Below are positions 17,430 to 27,377 of a stretch of 64,000 nt of DNA, piece after piece (position 1 is the first letter of the stretch; every line of letters starts with the position of its first letter). The translations under genes were made by a program, and so were the position numbers. The stretch spans positions 1 to 64,000 of the forward strand of contig VGEO01000002.1 of assembly GCA_016869275.1 (NCBI GenBank). Direction: 5' to 3'. The notes under the pieces were generated by a model. The model searched no databases and had not been told where the DNA came from. It saw only the letters and a list, made by a program, of their open reading frames with translations. This stretch comes from Alphaproteobacteria bacterium. Its GTDB lineage: Bacteria > Pseudomonadota > Alphaproteobacteria > SHVV01.

Positions 17430-18767
17430 ACGACTATTTTCGCCCTGGCGAGTGCACCGGGGCGGGGCGGCATTGCCGTCATTCGCGTCTCGGGCGTCGG
17501 TGCCGGTGCCGCCGTTACCGCACTGACGGGTCGTGCGCCGGACGCACCCCGCTATGCGCGCCGCGCGCGCTTGCGGCGCGCCGACGGCAGCCCGCTCGAC
17601 GATGGGTTGGTCCTCTGGTTCCCGGGACCGGCAAGCTACACCGGCGAAGACGTCGCCGAGTTTCACGTCCACGGCGGTGTCGCCGTCGTGAACGCTGTGC
17701 TCGAGGCGCTGGCCGCGCTGCCGGACCACCGACTAGCGCAGCCGGGCGAGTTCACGCGCCGGGCTTTCGCCAACGGCAAGCTCGACCTTACCCAGGCCGA
17801 AGCGATCGCCGACCTGGTTCAGGCCGAAACCGACGCGCAACGGCGCCAGGCCCTGCGTCAACTCGGGGGCGAACTCCGCAAGCACTATGACCGCTGGAAA
17901 AACGACCTCGTCCGGGCCCTCGCTCACCTCGAGGCGCTAATCGACTTTCCGGACGAAGACCTCCCCGAGGCTACTTTTGAGGCGCTTCGCGCGAGTCTCG
18001 ATCGACTCGAACGCTCGATTGGCGAGCACCTTGATGACAACCGGCGGGGAGAGCGGCTCCGGTCGGGGTTCACGATCGCGATCGTGGGGCCGGCTAACGC
18101 CGGAAAATCCAGTCTCATCAATGTTGTAGCCCAAAGGGACCTCGCCATTACGGCGCCCACCCCGGGGACGACGCGCGATATTCTCGAAGCCCATCTCGAT
18201 ATCGATGGCCTTCCGGTCACGATAGTCGACACAGCCGGAATCCGCGACTCGGCCGACGCTGTCGAGCAAGAGGGAGTACGTCGAGCCTTTGGACGCGCCG
18301 AAACGGCGGACCTGAAGGTGCTGGTTCTCGACGCAACGACCGACGCCGTTCCGCCGCCGGCGCTCGCGCCGATCGTCGACCGGAACACGATCATCGTTCT
18401 GAATAAGATCGACCTCGTACCAACACCGCGCGCAGTCAGTCCGAGCGGCCCGTCTTCCCGTCTTGTCAGCGTCCGAACCGGCGAAGGGATGAGCGAGTTG
18501 ATCGCCCTGCTCGGGGGGTCGATCGCCGAACGCTATGGCCTTCGCGAAGCGCCGACCCTCACCCGCGCCCGCCACCGACGCGCGCTCGAGGCGGCCCGCG
18601 GCGCTATATCGCGCGCGCACGCGGGGTTGTCGGGGCGGGCGACACTGCCGGAGCTACCGGCGGAAGATCTACGCCTTGCCGTCCGTCACTTAGGCGAGAT
18701 AACCGGTGAGGTTGGGGTCGAAGAAATACTAGATATGGTTTTCAAAGATTTTTGTATCGGAAAGTAG
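17430..18767 (+). CDS. mnmE: tRNA uridine-5-carboxymethylaminomethyl GTPase MnmE (start codon unclear)
   Basis: GTPase that with MnmG modifies the wobble uridine of certain tRNAs. The conserved N-terminus TIFALASAPGRGGIAVIRVSG is encoded from about 17433. G1 is GPANAGKSSLIN, G2 is TPGTTRD, DTAGIRDS is G3, NKID is G4, and the protein ends with CIGK, whose Cys is catalytic. From 17430 it would have about 445 residues, the family norm. The frame is open back only to a TGA at 17379, and no ATG, GTG or TTG occurs in frame before a TTG at 17571, which would delete the conserved first 45 residues. ACG at 17430 or ATT at 17436 are the best placed codons. I give 17430 as a working boundary. Confidence 0.9.
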   Translation, partial: TTIFALASAPGRGGIAVIRVSGVGAGAAVTALTGRAPDAPRYARRARLRRADGSPLDDGLVLWFPGPASYTGEDVAEFHVHGGVAVVNAVLEALAALPDHRLAQPGEFTRRAFANGKLDLTQAEAIADLVQAETDAQRRQALRQLGGELRKHYDRWKNDLVRALAHLEALIDFPDEDLPEATFEALRASLDRLERSIGEHLDDNRRGERLRSGFTIAIVGPANAGKSSLINVVAQRDLAITAPTPGTTRDILEAHLDIDGLPVTIVDTAGIRDSADAVEQEGVRRAFGRAETADLKVLVLDATTDAVPPPALAPIVDRNTIIVLNKIDLVPTPRAVSPSGPSSRLVSVRTGEGMSELIALLGGSIAERYGLREAPTLTRARHRRALEAARGAISRAHAGLSGRATLPELPAEDLRLAVRHLGEITGEVGVEEILDMVFKDFCIGK

Positions 18768-18778
18768 TTCTAGCTAGG

Positions 18779-18794
18779 TGTTTCACGTGGAACG
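18779..18794. promoter_or_regulatory. Degenerate parS-like site
   Basis: TGTTTCACGTGGAACG differs from the 16-bp parS consensus TGTTTCACGTGAAACA at two positions. It lies in the mnmE-mnmG gap, 2 kb from the perfect site in rsmG. ParB may bind it weakly, or it may be a decayed copy. Confidence 0.4.
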
Positions 18795-18848
18795 GGTCCT
18801 GGTTCCTTCTTTGACAGGGCCTGTGTCCAACCCTAAATTCCGCGCCCA

Positions 18849-20717
18849 ATGCGCACACAGTACGACGTCATCGTAATCGGCGGCGGCCACGCCGGCTGCG
18901 AGGCCGCGGCAGCAGCGGCCCGGGTTGGCGCGCAGACACTGCTCGTCACCCACAAATTCGCCACCATCGGCGAGATGTCGTGCAACCCGGCGATCGGGGG
19001 CCTTGCAAAAGGCCACTTGGTCCGCGAGATCGACGCGCTCGACGGGCTGATGGCGCGGGTTATCGATCAGGCCGGAATTCAGTTCCGCATCCTCAATCGT
19101 CGGAAAGGGCCGGCGGTTCGGGGACCGCGGGCCCAAGCGGATCGCGCCCTTTATCGCGCGGCCATGCAAGCGGCGATTATCGGCGTTCCCGGGCTCGATG
19201 TCGTCGAATCGGCGGCCGAGGACCTGATCGTGGCGGGCGGGCGCGTCACCGCCGTCGCGCTCGGAAACGGACGGATGATCGCGGCCGGGGCGGTCGTCCT
19301 CACGACCGGGACTTTCCTCCGCGGCCTCATCCACATGGGCGAGGAAAAAACAGCGGCTGGCCGGGTCGGCGAGAAACCCGCGGTAGGCTTGGCACTCACG
19401 CTCGAATCGTTACGCTTCCGGCTCGGTCGCTTGAAGACTGGAACACCACCTCGACTAGACGGTCGAACGATCGACTGGGCCGGCCTTGACGTCCAGCCGG
19501 GGGACGATCCTCCCCCGCCCTTCTCGTTCCTGACGACGCGTATCACGACACCTCAAATCGCCTGCCACATCACGGGAACGACCCCGGCGGTCCATAAACT
19601 TATCCGCGCCAATCTTCACCGCGCGCCCATGTATTCGGGCCAGATCCAGAGCACGGGACCGCGCTACTGCCCGTCGATCGAGGACAAAGTCGTACGGTTC
19701 GCCGATCGCGAACGTCACCAGATTTTCCTTGAACCAGAAGGACTTAACGACGATACCGTTTATCCGAACGGGATTTCGACCTCGCTACCCCGCGAGGTCC
19801 AGGCCGCGGTCGTGGCGGGTATCCCGGGTCTCGAACGGGCCGTCATCAAGCGTCCCGGATATGCGATCGAATACGACTACGTCGATCCGCGCGAGCTCTA
19901 TCCTAGCCTCGAAACCAAGCGGGTCGCGGGTCTCTATTTCGCCGGCCAGATCAATGGAACGACCGGATACGAGGAAGCGGCTGGCCAAGGGCTGATGGCG
20001 GGCATCAACGCGGCCAGGGCGGTCGCGGGCGGAAGCCCGATGATTCTTGACCGGGCGGATGCCTATATCGGAGTCTTGATCGACGACCTCGTCACGAAGG
20101 GAACGCGCGAGCCCTATCGAATGTTCACCTCGCGCGCCGAATACCGGCTTTCGCTCCGGGCCGACAACGCCGACCAGCGCTTGACTGAAAAAGGCGTAGC
20201 CGCCGGGTGCGTCGGGTCCGAGCGCGCGCAGCGGAACCGCGAGAAGGTCACGTCCTTGGCCCGCGCCCGCTCGCTCATGAGCGATCTGTATCTGACCCCG
20301 AGCGAGGCGCGTCGGATCGGCCTGCAGGTCAATCTCGACGGCGTCCGGCGCTCAGCTCTCGAACTTCTTGCGGCCCCCGGCGTCACGTGGGCAACCCTGG
20401 CGTCGATCTGGCCGGTCGCGGCAACGTTCGCTCCCGATATCGCCGAGCAGATCGAAATCGATGCGCTTTATGCCGGCTACCTCGAACGTCAGGCGGCCGA
20501 CATCCGGGCGTTTCGGCGCGATGAGGACCTCACGCTGCCTTGGGACTTGGACTACGCCGGGATCGGCGGACTGTCGGCCGAGATTCGACTGAAGCTCGAC
20601 GAAGCTCGGCCGACAACGCTGGGCGCCGCCGCGCGAATTTCAGGCGTGACCCCCGCGGCCGTTACAGCCTTGCTTGCCCACGTAAAAAAGCGCACCGTCG
20701 TGGGAGCTACGGCCTGA
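18849..20717 (+). CDS. mnmG: tRNA uridine-5-carboxymethylaminomethyl synthesis enzyme MnmG (GidA)
   Basis: 622-residue FAD- and NADH-dependent partner of MnmE. The dinucleotide-binding loop is [14 protein letters not shown] at residues 7-20. Further family motifs are [42 protein letters not shown] and [17 protein letters not shown]. The C-terminal helical domain that contacts tRNA and MnmE is complete. The stop codon overlaps the likely CTG start of rsmG. The order mnmE-mnmG-rsmG-parA-parB is conserved across many bacteria near the origin. Confidence 0.97.
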   Translation: MRTQYDVIVIGGGHAGCEAAAAAARVGAQTLLVTHKFATIGEMSCNPAIGGLAKGHLVREIDALDGLMARVIDQAGIQFRILNRRKGPAVRGPRAQADRALYRAAMQAAIIGVPGLDVVESAAEDLIVAGGRVTAVALGNGRMIAAGAVVLTTGTFLRGLIHMGEEKTAAGRVGEKPAVGLALTLESLRFRLGRLKTGTPPRLDGRTIDWAGLDVQPGDDPPPPFSFLTTRITTPQIACHITGTTPAVHKLIRANLHRAPMYSGQIQSTGPRYCPSIEDKVVRFADRERHQIFLEPEGLNDDTVYPNGISTSLPREVQAAVVAGIPGLERAVIKRPGYAIEYDYVDPRELYPSLETKRVAGLYFAGQINGTTGYEEAAGQGLMAGINAARAVAGGSPMILDRADAYIGVLIDDLVTKGTREPYRMFTSRAEYRLSLRADNADQRLTEKGVAAGCVGSERAQRNREKVTSLARARSLMSDLYLTPSEARRIGLQVNLDGVRRSALELLAAPGVTWATLASIWPVAATFAPDIAEQIEIDALYAGYLERQAADIRAFRRDEDLTLPWDLDYAGIGGLSAEIRLKLDEARPTTLGAAARISGVTPAAVTALLAHVKKRTVVGATA

Positions 20718-21343
20718 GCGACCGGGTCCTTTCGCAACAGGCGTTCGCGGATGCCGTTGGCGGTGTTTCACGTGAAACACTCGACCGGCTCGAGGTCTAC
20801 GCGGCGCTGCTGACCAAGTGGCAGGATCGGATCAATCTCGTCGGTCGATCGACCTTGGCCGACCTTTGGCGTCGCCATTTCCTGGACTCGGCCCAAGTTC
20901 TGAAGCATGTACCGGTCGACGCCTCGAGTTGGCTAGATATCGGCACGGGCGCCGGTTTTCCGGGCGTCGTGCTGGCCATCCTGGGCGCATCCGACGTTCA
21001 CTTGGTCGAAAGCGACCTGAGGAAATGCGCGTTTCTCCATGAAGTGCTGCGTGCGACAGCCACGACGGCAACCGTTCACGCGGTACGGATCGACGCTTTA
21101 GTGCCCCGCCCTTTTTCCGTCGTTACGGCTCGCGCGCTCGCGCGGCTCGGGGCCCTTATCGGGTTGGCGGCTCCGTTCCTCGGACCGAATTCGTGCTGTC
21201 TATTTCTTAAAGGTCAAGATGTTGCGCAGGAATTGACCGAAGCCCATAAATGTTGGAATATCGTTGTGGATAGGTTCAAGAGCGTAACCGATCCGAACAG
21301 CACGGTCCTACGCTTGACGGGTATCCATCATGTCAATCGATGA
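20714..21343 (+). CDS. rsmG: 16S rRNA (guanine-N7) methyltransferase RsmG (GidB), probable CTG start
   Basis: SAM-dependent enzyme that methylates G527 of 16S rRNA; its loss gives low-level streptomycin resistance. Motifs are [27 protein letters not shown], the SAM loop [10 protein letters not shown], and VTARALA. No ATG, GTG or TTG lies between the mnmG stop and the conserved domain; the nearest ATG in frame is at 20540, deep inside mnmG. A CTG at 20714 overlaps the mnmG stop (CTGA, like the common ATGA), has GGGAG at 20702-20706 with 7-nt spacing, and gives a normal 209-residue protein. A parS site is embedded in codons 17-22. The end overlaps parA by 14 nt. Confidence 0.9.
   Translation: MSDRVLSQQAFADAVGGVSRETLDRLEVYAALLTKWQDRINLVGRSTLADLWRRHFLDSAQVLKHVPVDASSWLDIGTGAGFPGVVLAILGASDVHLVESDLRKCAFLHEVLRATATTATVHAVRIDALVPRPFSVVTARALARLGALIGLAAPFLGPNSCCLFLKGQDVAQELTEAHKCWNIVVDRFKSVTDPNSTVLRLTGIHHVNR
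20764..20779. promoter_or_regulatory. parS centromere site, perfect consensus
   Basis: TGTTTCACGTGAAACA is the exact 16-bp palindromic parS sequence recognised by chromosomal ParB. It lies inside rsmG, about 570 bp before parA, and encodes part of the conserved VSRE motif region. It is the expected loading site for the ParB encoded at 22175 and marks this region as origin-proximal. Confidence 0.92.
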
Positions 21344-22178
21344 AAAGGCCGACGTCGAAGCCCAGGCCCGAGAGGCTCGGCCGACGACCAGTCTTCTGAA
21401 CACGCGTATCATTGCAATCGCCAATCAGAAGGGCGGCGTGGGCAAGACCACGACCGCTATCAACTTGGCGACGGCGATGGCAGCGGTCGGGCAAAAGGTC
21501 CTGATCGTCGATCTCGATCCGCAAGGCAACGCGTCGACGGGGCTTGGCATCGACCGTGCCGCCCGAAAGCTCTCGAGCTACGATGTCGTGTTGGGGGCCG
21601 CTACCCTCCGCGAGGCGGTGGTGCCGAGCGCGATTCCCGGGCTCGATATCGTGCCCTCGACGGTCGATCTTTCGGCGGCCGAACTAGAGTTGATCGACCT
21701 CCCCCGTCGCACCTTTCGGCTCAAGGACGTGTTCGCGCAGTGCCCCGGCGTTTACGACTTCGTCCTCATCGACTGTCCGCCGGCGCTCGGCCTCCTGACC
21801 TTGAACGCATTGGTTGGGGCCGATGCCGTGTTGGTGCCGCTGCAATGCGAGTTTTTTGCGCTCGAGGGCTTGAGCCACCTCATTCGGACGATCGAACGGA
21901 TCAAGATCAACTTCAATCCTCGCCTTGAAATTCAAGGAGTTGTCCTGACAATGTTTGACAAGCGAAACAATTTGTCGGACCAGGTTGCCGCCGACGTGCG
22001 CGGCTATCTCGGCGAAAAAGTCTACCAGACCGTGATCCCGCGCAACGTCCGCATGTCGGAAGCGCCGTCCTTCGGCAAACCCGCCCTACTTTACGATCAT
22101 CGCTGCGCCGGAAGCGAAGCCTATATCAGCCTCGCCCGCGAATTGCTTCGGCGCGAAACGGAGCTTCGGGCGGCATGA
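21330..22178 (+). CDS. parA: Chromosome-partitioning ATPase ParA (Soj)
   Basis: 282-residue deviant-Walker ATPase. KGGVGKTTTAINLA carries the signature Lys and the P-loop Lys at residues about 35-48. VDLDPQGNASTGLG is Walker A' and VLIDCPPALGLLTLNAL is Walker B. About 28 residues precede the core, a common extension in alphaproteobacteria. With ParB and parS it segregates newly replicated origins. It overlaps rsmG by 14 nt and parB by 4 nt. Confidence 0.97.
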   Translation: MSIDEKADVEAQAREARPTTSLLNTRIIAIANQKGGVGKTTTAINLATAMAAVGQKVLIVDLDPQGNASTGLGIDRAARKLSSYDVVLGAATLREAVVPSAIPGLDIVPSTVDLSAAELELIDLPRRTFRLKDVFAQCPGVYDFVLIDCPPALGLLTLNALVGADAVLVPLQCEFFALEGLSHLIRTIERIKINFNPRLEIQGVVLTMFDKRNNLSDQVAADVRGYLGEKVYQTVIPRNVRMSEAPSFGKPALLYDHRCAGSEAYISLARELLRRETELRAA

Positions 22179-23062
22179 GCCAAACCATGAGCGAAGAAAC
22201 CCGCCACAAAGGATTGGGCCGCGGACTTTCGGCCCTGCTCGGCGAAGATAACGAGGATTACGCCGCGTTCGACCGGCTGCGCACCAGCCGCGAACTGCCG
22301 ATCGAAGCGCTCAAGCCCAACCCGCTGCAGCCGCGGCGCCGGTTCGAGGAAGCCGACCTCGAAGCGCTTGCCGAATCAATCCGCGCGCACGGCATTCTCC
22401 AGCCGATCCTGGTTCGGCGCAGCGGCGAGGCCTTCGAGATCGTCGCCGGCGAACGCCGCTGGCGCGCCGCGCAGCGCGCCGAGCTCCATCAGGTTCCGGT
22501 CATCGTCAAGGAGCTGAGCGACGATCGCGTCATCGAGATCGCGCTGGTCGAAAACGTCCAACGCGAGGATCTGACGCCGATCGAAGAAGCGGTCGCGCTC
22601 CAACGGCTGATCGGCGAATTCGGCCACACCCAGGAACAGCTCGCCAGCGCGATCGGCAAGAGCCGGAGCCATATCGCCAACACGCTCCGCCTGCTCGGCC
22701 TGCCCGAATCGGTCAAGCTCATGCTGGACGACGGCCGCTTGACTGCAGGCCATGCCCGCGCGCTGCTCGCCGCGCGCGACGTCGAAGCGCTCGCCGCGCG
22801 GATCGTGAAGGACGGCTTGAGCGTGCGCGCGGCCGAGGCTATGGCTCAATCCGATGCCAAGGATGGCGGCACGCGCCGCCGCGCGCGCGCCGCCAAGTTC
22901 GCGCGCGATCCCGATACGATCGCGCTCGAACGCAACGTGTCGCAGGCGCTCGGCCTCAAGGTCGAGCTCCGCCATCGCGGCGAAGCGGGCGGCGAGGTGC
23001 GGATTTTCTACGCCAGCCTCGAGCAGCTCGACGAAGTCTGCCGGCGACTCTGCCACCGCTGA
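22175..23062 (+). CDS. parB: Chromosome-partitioning protein ParB (CTPase clamp)
   Basis: 295-residue ParB. The N-terminal GLGRGLSALLGED segment (residues about 13-25) is the ParA-interacting peptide. The CTP-binding domain has LKPNPLQPRRRF and EIVAGERRWRAAQRA (GERR box). The helix-turn-helix that reads parS is HTQEQLASAIGKSRSHIANTLRLLGL. The C-terminal dimerisation domain follows a basic linker rich in Arg/Ala. Cognate parS sites are at 20764 and, degenerate, at 18779. Confidence 0.97.
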   Translation: MSQTMSEETRHKGLGRGLSALLGEDNEDYAAFDRLRTSRELPIEALKPNPLQPRRRFEEADLEALAESIRAHGILQPILVRRSGEAFEIVAGERRWRAAQRAELHQVPVIVKELSDDRVIEIALVENVQREDLTPIEEAVALQRLIGEFGHTQEQLASAIGKSRSHIANTLRLLGLPESVKLMLDDGRLTAGHARALLAARDVEALAARIVKDGLSVRAAEAMAQSDAKDGGTRRRARAAKFARDPDTIALERNVSQALGLKVELRHRGEAGGEVRIFYASLEQLDEVCRRLCHR

Positions 23063-23117
23063 CGCGAGCGGCCGTGACGATCGACGAAGTAGCGGTTCCG
23101 TACCGGGAAAAGCGCTC

Positions 23118-24149
23118 TTAAGCGCGCGCCGCGGCACCGGCCGCGGCGGCGATCCGCATCACCGTGCGGAGGGCGACCGGTTGGTCGGGCGCGCCGGTCG
23201 ATTTGCAGGCGAGCTCGGCATCGACCACGATCCCGAGCGCTTGGGTGAGATGCGGCACCGTCCACAGCCGCATTTGCCGTTCGAGCGCGGGCCGGTGCTT
23301 GAAAAACACTGGCGGGCGCAGCGCCGCCAGCGCCTGATCGCTCGCGGCGCCGCGATCCAAGGCATCGCGCAGCCGATAGAGCTTGTCGACGTGGTAGGCG
23401 AGCGCGCGCAAGATGCCGATCGCGGTCACGCCTTCGGCCAGGCAGCGCCGCATCGCGAGATCGGCGCCGGCCTGATCGCCCGAGAACGACGCCAGCGCCA
23501 GATCGTCCAGCGTCGCAACACCCGAATCGTCGATACAGGCGCGGACCGCTTCGAGCGTCGCGCGCCCGCCCGACCCGACGAACGCGATCAGCTTCTCGAT
23601 CTCGCGGCGCGAAACCTGGCGATCGCCGCCCAGCCGCTCGGTCGCGTATGCGATCGCGTCCTCGTCGTAGTCGATCTTGGCGGCGGCGAGCGCCGCGACG
23701 ATCAGGTCGTGGAGTGTCGCGCGGTCATCGAGATAGCACGGCAGCGCGGCGGCGTTGGCAGCGTTCTCGAATAGACGCCGGAGGCTCGAGCGCGGGCCCA
23801 GTTCCTCGGCCTCGACCACGAGGCAGCAATCGCCCGGCGGCGCGTCGAGGAACTCCTCGATCATCTTGCTCATGCGATCGGAGGCGCCGCGTATTCGGAT
23901 CGCCCGCCGCCCGCCCGTCATCGCGATCGCTCCGGCCTCGTCCCAGAGCGGCCCGGGGCCGTCATCGAGCGAAGCCGGCGCGATCTCGGCGACGCGAAAC
24001 GGGTCGGCGGCCGAGCCCGCGATCTTGACGACCAGCGCCTGCGCGCGCTCGCGCACCAGCCCGGCGTCGGGCCCGTAGAGCAAGACCGCCCGCACCTCGG
24101 CCGGCGGCCGGGCCACAAAACCGTCGATCCGCGCGCCGCTGAGCTTCAT
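23118..24149 (-). CDS. holA: DNA polymerase III delta subunit
   Basis: 343-residue HolA, the clamp-loader subunit that opens the beta sliding clamp. The N-terminal ATPase-like domain has AVLLYGPDAGLVRERA (degenerate P-loop), and the body has VVEAEELGPRSSLRRLFENAANAAALPCY split over residues about 110-140 and GGDRQVSRREIEKL. The C-terminal helical collar shows AMRRCLAEGVTAIGILRALAYHVDKL. It is last of the DUF3576-leuS-lptE-holA minus-strand group and converges on parB with 55 nt between them. Confidence 0.93.
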   Translation of the reverse strand: MKLSGARIDGFVARPPAEVRAVLLYGPDAGLVRERAQALVVKIAGSAADPFRVAEIAPASLDDGPGPLWDEAGAIAMTGGRRAIRIRGASDRMSKMIEEFLDAPPGDCCLVVEAEELGPRSSLRRLFENAANAAALPCYLDDRATLHDLIVAALAAAKIDYDEDAIAYATERLGGDRQVSRREIEKLIAFVGSGGRATLEAVRACIDDSGVATLDDLALASFSGDQAGADLAMRRCLAEGVTAIGILRALAYHVDKLYRLRDALDRGAASDQALAALRPPVFFKHRPALERQMRLWTVPHLTQALGIVVDAELACKSTGAPDQPVALRTVMRIAAAAGAAARA

Positions 24150-24161
24150 CGCCTTGACGCC

Positions 24162-24677
24162 TTAGCTGCCGCTCGCGCCGCGGCGCTGAAAGAAGACGCC
24201 GAGGCGGGTGTGGATTTCGGCTCCGACTTCCTTGACCGCGCGGCGTTCGGCATCCTGCTCGGCCGAAAGCGTCCCGAACTCGGATCGCACGACGTTGTAG
24301 GCGGCGATCGCGCGCGCCGCGCCGGTCACGACGACCGAATTGTCGGCGCGATCGCGAAGCGCGTACTGGGCGGCGGCGGTCACGTTCTGACGGGTCGCGG
24401 TCTGGTCGCGCGCGAACGCGAGCGGCTGCTTGATGATGGTGAGCGTCAAGTCGAGCCGATAGCGCGGGCGCTCGGGTTCGCCGGCCGGGGTCAGGCGATC
24501 GCGAAGCTCGTTGTAGAGCAAGAGCTCGGAACGGCCTTTGGGCGCGACCATGTAGATCTCGCCGAGCTCGGCGGCGACGTTCGCGGCATCCGGCCGTTCG
24601 GCGTAGAGCGGCTGGAAGCCGCACGCGGCGAGCCAGCTCGAAACGGCGACGGCGACGGCGGTTCTAGACCACGACAT
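24162..24677 (-). CDS. lptE: LPS-assembly lipoprotein LptE
   Basis: 171-residue lipoprotein. The signal peptide ends at a lipobox, [13 protein letters not shown], with the lipidated Cys at residue 19. LptE plugs the LptD barrel that inserts lipopolysaccharide into the outer leaflet, which implies an LPS-bearing outer membrane. It overlaps leuS by 14 nt and is followed 12 nt later by holA, the standard leuS-lptE-holA order of proteobacteria. The sequence after the signal diverges strongly, as usual for the family. Confidence 0.9.
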   Translation of the reverse strand: MSWSRTAVAVAVSSWLAACGFQPLYAERPDAANVAAELGEIYMVAPKGRSELLLYNELRDRLTPAGEPERPRYRLDLTLTIIKQPLAFARDQTATRQNVTAAAQYALRDRADNSVVVTGAARAIAAYNVVRSEFGTLSAEQDAERRAVKEVGAEIHTRLGVFFQRRGASGS

Positions 24678-27240
24678 TGACGACGCGATTGGGCACGACG
24701 ATCACCTTGCGCACGGCCTTGCCGGCGATCGCCTTGACGACGCTATCGTTCGCGAGCGCCGCTGATCGCACCTCGGCCTCGGACAAGTCGCGCGCGAGTT
24801 CGAGCGTCGCGCGAAGCTTGCCCATGACCTGGACCGCGATCGTCACGACATCATCGATCACGAGCGCTGGGTCGTGCTGGGGCCAGGGCGTCTCGGCGAC
24901 CAGCGTGCGCCGGCCGAGCCGCTGCCACATTTCCTCGGCGAGATGCGGCATCATCGGGCCGACCAAGAGCGCAACCGCTTCGAGCGCCTCGCGGTGCGCC
25001 CAGGCATCGGCCGCGGTCGCATGGGGCCCGACCGCGGCGCAGAATTCCTGGACCGCGTTCGAGAGCTCATGCACGGCCGCGACGGCGCGATTGTAGTGGA
25101 AGTCTTCCATGCACTTGGTGACCGCCGCAATCGTCTTGTGCGTCGCCCGCCGCAGCGCCGTTGCCGCCGGATCGAATGCGACCGCCGCCGCATCGGCTGC
25201 CGCCGCGACCGGTGCGCCCGGCTCGTCGACCAGGCGCCACAGCCGGTTGACGTAGCGCCAGACGCCCTGGACGCCGGCATCGGTCCATTCGAGGTCGCGC
25301 TCCGGGGGACTGTCCGAGAGCATGAACCAGCGCGCGGTGTCGGCGCCGTATTTGTCGATGATCGGGTTCGGATCGACCACGTTCTTCTTCGACTTGCTCA
25401 TCGATTCGGAACGGCCGATCGTCACCGTCTGCCCGCTCGTCGCGTGCACGGCTTTGCCGGCCGGATCGAACGTCACCTCTTCCGGGTAGAGCCATTTGCC
25501 GTTCGCGTCCTTGTAGGTCTCGTGGCAGACCATGCCCTGCGTCAGCAAGCCGGAAAATGGCTCGGTGAAATCGACGTAGCCGCAGCGTTTGGCCGCGCGC
25601 ATGTAAAAGCGCGAATAGAGGAGATGCAGGATCGCGTGCTCGATGCCGCCGATGTACTGGTCGACCGGCAGCCAGTAGCGGATCGCGTCGGTTTCGAGCG
25701 GCTGGGTCGCGCGCGGCGACGCGAAGCGCGCGAAATACCAGGAGGAGTCGACGAACGTATCCATGGTGTCGGTTTCGCGCTCGGCCGGCTCGCCGCAGCG
25801 CGGGCAGGCGACATGCTTCCACGTCGGGTGGCGCGACAACGGATTTCCGGGCACGGTGAAATCGACATCGTCGGGCAAGCGAACCGGGAGATCGCGATCG
25901 GGAACCGGAACGACGCCGCACGCGCGGCAGTGGATCACCGGGATCGGACAGCCCCAATAGCGCTGTCGCGAAATGCCCCAATCGCGAAGCCGATAGCTGA
26001 CCGTGCGCTGGCCGAGCCCGCTGGCTTCGAGACGATCGGCCATTCTTACTTTAGCGGCGGCGACGTCGAGCCCGTCCAGAAACTCGGAGTTGACGAGCCG
26101 GCCGTCGTCCAGGAACGGCTCATCGCCGATCGCAAAGTCCGCCCCTTGCCCCGGCGGCGCCACCACGGTTCTCACCGGGAGCCCGTATTTCCGCGCGAAG
26201 TCCAAGTCTCGTTGGTCGTGCGCCGGACAGCCGAAGATCGCGCCGGTGCCGTACTCCATCAGGATGAAGTTGGCGATATAGACCGGAAGCTCCCAGCTCG
26301 CTCGGCAAGGGTGGCGCACCTTGATCCCGGTATCGAAACCGATCTTCGCCGCCTTTTCGAGCGCGGCTTCGCTGGTGCCGATGCGCTGGCATTCGTCGAT
26401 GAACGCGCGGGCCTGCGAATTAGCGCGCGCGATCTCCTGGGCGAGCGGGTGCTGCGGCGAGATCGCACAGAACGAGGCGCCGAACAGGGTGTCGTGGCGA
26501 GTAGTAAAGACGGTGAGCGCACCGGGGCGATCGGTGAACGCGAAATCGACTTTCATCCCTTCCGAGCGGCCGATCCAGTTGCTCTGCATCAGGCGCACGC
26601 GCTCGGGCCAGCGCTCGAGCCCGTCCAGCGCCGCCAACAGGTCGTCGGAGAATTCGGTGATGCGGAAAAACCACTGGGTCAGCTTCTTCTGTTCGACCAA
26701 GGCGCCCGAGCGCCAGCCGCGCCCGTCGATCACCTGCTCGTTCGCGAGCACGCTGTTCTCGACCGGATCCCAATTGACCAGCGATTCGCGGCGATAGGCG
26801 AGTGCGGCGTCGAGGAAGGCCAGGAACATGCGCTGCTGCTGGTGGTAGTACTCGACGTCGCAGGTCGCGAGCTCGCGCCGCCAGTCGTAGGAAAGCCCCA
26901 TCGCCAGCAGCTCTTTTTTCATCGCCGCGATGTTGTCGCGGGTCCATGTCGTCGGATGGATGCCGCGCTCGATCGCCGCGTTCTCGGCCGGCAACCCGAA
27001 CGCATCCCAGCCCATTGGATGCAAGACGTTGAAGCCTCGCGCCTTCTTGTAGCGGGTCAGCACATCGCCGAGGGTGTAGTTGCGGACGTGGCCCATGTGG
27101 ATGCGGCCCGAGGGATAGGGGAACATCTCGAGCACGTAGTATTTGGGCTTGGCCGTATCGACTTCGGCCGCGAACACGCCGCGCTCGGCCCAAGTCGCTT
27201 GCCATTTGGCTTCGGTCGTCTTGGCGTTGTAGCGCGCCAT
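24664..27240 (-). CDS. leuS: Leucyl-tRNA synthetase
   Basis: 858-residue class I synthetase charging tRNA-Leu. The HIGH box appears as HMGH in [18 protein letters not shown] (residues about 42-59) and KMSKS as [13 protein letters not shown]. Between them lies the CP1 editing domain ([31 protein letters not shown]) and a zinc-knuckle-like pair, CRACGVVP and CPRCGEPAE. The C-terminal anticodon-binding helical domain and the small LeuRS C-terminal domain ([13 protein letters not shown]) are complete. It overlaps lptE by 14 nt. Confidence 0.97.
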   Translation of the reverse strand: MARYNAKTTEAKWQATWAERGVFAAEVDTAKPKYYVLEMFPYPSGRIHMGHVRNYTLGDVLTRYKKARGFNVLHPMGWDAFGLPAENAAIERGIHPTTWTRDNIAAMKKELLAMGLSYDWRRELATCDVEYYHQQQRMFLAFLDAALAYRRESLVNWDPVENSVLANEQVIDGRGWRSGALVEQKKLTQWFFRITEFSDDLLAALDGLERWPERVRLMQSNWIGRSEGMKVDFAFTDRPGALTVFTTRHDTLFGASFCAISPQHPLAQEIARANSQARAFIDECQRIGTSEAALEKAAKIGFDTGIKVRHPCRASWELPVYIANFILMEYGTGAIFGCPAHDQRDLDFARKYGLPVRTVVAPPGQGADFAIGDEPFLDDGRLVNSEFLDGLDVAAAKVRMADRLEASGLGQRTVSYRLRDWGISRQRYWGCPIPVIHCRACGVVPVPDRDLPVRLPDDVDFTVPGNPLSRHPTWKHVACPRCGEPAERETDTMDTFVDSSWYFARFASPRATQPLETDAIRYWLPVDQYIGGIEHAILHLLYSRFYMRAAKRCGYVDFTEPFSGLLTQGMVCHETYKDANGKWLYPEEVTFDPAGKAVHATSGQTVTIGRSESMSKSKKNVVDPNPIIDKYGADTARWFMLSDSPPERDLEWTDAGVQGVWRYVNRLWRLVDEPGAPVAAAADAAAVAFDPAATALRRATHKTIAAVTKCMEDFHYNRAVAAVHELSNAVQEFCAAVGPHATAADAWAHREALEAVALLVGPMMPHLAEEMWQRLGRRTLVAETPWPQHDPALVIDDVVTIAVQVMGKLRATLELARDLSEAEVRSAALANDSVVKAIAGKAVRKVIVVPNRVVNVVV

Positions 27241-27377
27241 CGAATCGGGAACTCCCCTGCTTCGGCGGGCGCGCGTCGACGCAAGCCCGGCTCGCGCGCG
27301 AACCTATCGCGCCGCTCGGCGAGCGTCAAAAACGGCAGCAGAAATACGGGCGTTCAGTCCGAGGGCAGCGTCCCCGA

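Noticed and set aside
21265-21273. DnaA box TGTGGATAG inside rsmG
   Set aside because: A single one-mismatch 9-mer inside a coding sequence is expected by chance, and no cluster surrounds it.
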